A stretch of DNA of 64,000 bases, from the NCBI RefSeq assembly GCF_004827385.1, contig NZ_SRXN01000009.1, positions 124,001 through 188,000 on the forward strand, given 5' to 3'. How positions within the stretch are numbered: the first letter of the stretch is position 1; each line of letters opens with the position of its first letter. Below the pieces are notes generated by a model, which saw only the letters and a program-made list of their open reading frames with translations, searched no databases and had not been told where the DNA came from. Shown one piece after another: positions 62,565 to 64,000 of this stretch. Source of the DNA: Ensifer sp. MPMI2T (GTDB taxonomy: Bacteria; Pseudomonadota; Alphaproteobacteria; Rhizobiales; Rhizobiaceae). The position numbers and the translations under genes are program-made.

Positions 62565-63473
62565 TTAGCGGGGGCGGGCGCTGCGAAGGGCCTCGGCGAT
62601 GCCGACAAAATCGCGGGCGGATTGCGGCAGGCTGGAGCCCTTCCGCCAAACCATCCCGACCTGCACGACCGGCAACGCGCCGGATACGTCGCGGCTTTCG
62701 ATCCGGTCGCCTTCGAGCGACCAAGGGCGGTAGACGAGATCGGGCAAGAGGGCGATGCCGGCACCGGTCGCGACCAGGCTTCTGACCGCCTCCACCGAGC
62801 GGGTGCGGAAGGCGACGTGCGGGCGAGCGCCAAGCGCCGTCAGGAGCTTGCCGGTGTTCTCCTCGATTTCGTCCACCGTCAGCATGATCAGCGGTTCCTT
62901 GGCGATATCATCGACCGAGATGATGTCGGCACTAACGAGCGGATGGCCGATCGGAAGCCAGACACGGTAGGGGGAAGTTTCGAGGATTTCAGCCTGCAGC
63001 GCCATTCGGTCGCGCAGGTTGGAGATCACCATGACCGCGACATCGAGCTCGCCACCGATCAACAGATGTTCGAGATAAGAGCCGTTGTCCTCGATCGCGC
63101 TCACCTCGACGCCGGGGCAGGCGCGGCGGTAGCGGGCGAGTAGGTCGGAAAGAACATAGCCCGCGACAAGCGACGTGACGCCGAGATTGAGCTTGCCTCC
63201 AAGTTCCTCGCGGCTGTCCGAAAAGCTGCGCCGTGCATCGGAGACATCGGCCAGGATCTTCGTTGCGTGGCGCAGGAACTGGTGGCCGTTGTGGGTGATC
63301 GACAGGCCGCGTGGGTGGCGGTCGAAGAGTTCGACACCGAGGTCGGTCTCAAGTTCCTTGATCGCTTCGGTGATTGAGGACTGCGAAATCGAAAGGTTCT
63401 GCGCCGCGCGGGTGACCGAGCCCTGTTCGGCGACGGCGATAAAGTACTGCAATTGGCGGAGTGTGAATGCCAT
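62565..63473 (-). CDS. LysR-family regulator of the polyamine genes
   Basis: From the ATG at 63473 the protein has 302 residues, with HTH (SVTRAAQNLSISQSSITEAIKELE) and a ligand domain. It is in tandem with potF and divergent from the esterase gene, so it may control either or both. Confidence 0.8.
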   Translation of the reverse strand: MAFTLRQLQYFIAVAEQGSVTRAAQNLSISQSSITEAIKELETDLGVELFDRHPRGLSITHNGHQFLRHATKILADVSDARRSFSDSREELGGKLNLGVTSLVAGYVLSDLLARYRRACPGVEVSAIEDNGSYLEHLLIGGELDVAVMVISNLRDRMALQAEILETSPYRVWLPIGHPLVSADIISVDDIAKEPLIMLTVDEIEENTGKLLTALGARPHVAFRTRSVEAVRSLVATGAGIALLPDLVYRPWSLEGDRIESRDVSGALPVVQVGMVWRKGSSLPQSARDFVGIAEALRSARPR

Positions 63474-63619
63474 GAGTGGACTTAACACCGGGCAGGGAGC
63501 GGATGGCAAGCGAGGCGGCATGACTGCGCCATGTCCCGCCGCATTTTATCCTGCACAGTAGGATGCCGATGATAAGGTCTCTTCTACAGCGCCATGCGTC
63601 TTTCATACGGGAGAGCAGG

Positions 63620-64000
63620 ATGGATTCGAAGAGTTCGCGACCGATGCCGACTGAGCCGGGTATCCTTGCCTTTCACGAACGCTGCGAGGCGTTCTATCCT
63701 GCCGATGCGGTCAGCGCCTCCATCGAGCAACAGCGCCAGTGGTACGACGCGCTTTGCGCCGAGTTCGACGCTCCATCACCGGCGCGACTGACACGGCGGG
63801 ATGAGCACGTCGGCGGCCGCATACCGGTGAGGCACTATCGCCCGGCGGACGTTACGACCGAGACCCGCATCTTCTACATCCATGGTGGCGGTTTCGTCGT
63901 CGGCTCGCTTGAAAGCCATGACGCGATCTGCGCCGAGCTTGCGCATGGTGCGCGGGCGGAGCTTGTTTCCGTCGATTACCGGCTTGCGCCGGAACATGTC
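63620..64000 (+). CDS. HSL-family alpha/beta hydrolase (3' part outside window)
   Basis: The first 127 residues are present. IFYIHGGGFVVGS provides the oxyanion-hole HGGG and DYRLAPEH is the second family signature of hormone-sensitive-lipase-type esterases. GGAGAG precedes the ATG. The catalytic Ser would lie beyond the window. It probably hydrolyses short acyl esters. Confidence 0.8.
   Translation, partial: MDSKSSRPMPTEPGILAFHERCEAFYPADAVSASIEQQRQWYDALCAEFDAPSPARLTRRDEHVGGRIPVRHYRPADVTTETRIFYIHGGGFVVGSLESHDAICAELAHGARAELVSVDYRLAPEHV

Overview
The window is high-GC DNA of a Rhizobiales alphaproteobacterium, most likely Sinorhizobium/Ensifer. I infer this from the gene content: an fhuA-fhuF-fhuP hydroxamate siderophore cluster, cobalt transport genes behind a cobalamin riboswitch, DUF1194 and glucoamylase-like proteins, a GcrA-like protein, and three RIME-type intergenic mosaic repeats. 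No rRNA, intact tRNA or CRISPR array was seen.

Positions 1 to about 30,070 look like the early half of a prophage. At the left edge is the start of a P27-type small terminase gene on the minus strand, and its HNH endonuclease partner lies at 14.25-14.65 kb. Between them sits about 14 kb that is foreign to a packaging module. It holds membrane and secreted proteins, a protein with six 31-residue two-cysteine repeats, a staphylococcal-type nuclease, a GIY-YIG family protein, a membrane-anchored pentapeptide-repeat protein, and a complete type I restriction-modification operon (hsdM-hsdS-unknown-hsdR). The hsdS gene carries two nearly identical half-subunits. From 14.6 to 19.4 kb a tightly overlapping minus-strand operon encodes a RepA-like ATPase, a VapE-like fragment, a cytosine DNA methyltransferase, a RuvC-like resolvase and a GcrA-like zinc protein. 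A divergent pair of Cro/CI-type regulators at about 19.7 kb is the likely switch. From 20.3 to 28.2 kb a plus-strand operon of mostly small overlapping genes encodes a YqaJ-type exonuclease, a probable single-strand annealing partner, zinc-finger proteins, membrane microproteins and an excisionase-like protein. MazEF and a tyrosine integrase close the element.

From 30.1 kb on the genes read as chromosome. First come an mrr gene broken by a frameshift, a DUF1194 VWA protein, a glucoamylase-like protein, and an FhuF-like reductase. Next are cbtB-cbtA under a cobalamin riboswitch, an enoyl-CoA hydratase with a divergent TetR regulator, a VOC protein, and a Cys/Met-type PLP enzyme with a divergent Lrp regulator. 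A two-domain membrane alpha/beta hydrolase follows.

Three catabolic or uptake blocks fill 42.3-64 kb. The first is a LysR regulator with two tandem 815-residue FAD/GcvT demethylases and a non-pyrrolysine MttB-family methyltransferase, which suggests breakdown of a methylated amine or betaine feeding tetrahydrofolate. The second is hydroxamate siderophore uptake (TonB receptor, FhuF reductase, periplasmic binding protein). The third is polyamine use: a gamma-aminobutyraldehyde dehydrogenase, a PotFGHI-type ABC transporter and a LysR regulator, with a clean LysR-type dyad before the binding-protein gene. An HSL-family esterase gene runs off the right edge.
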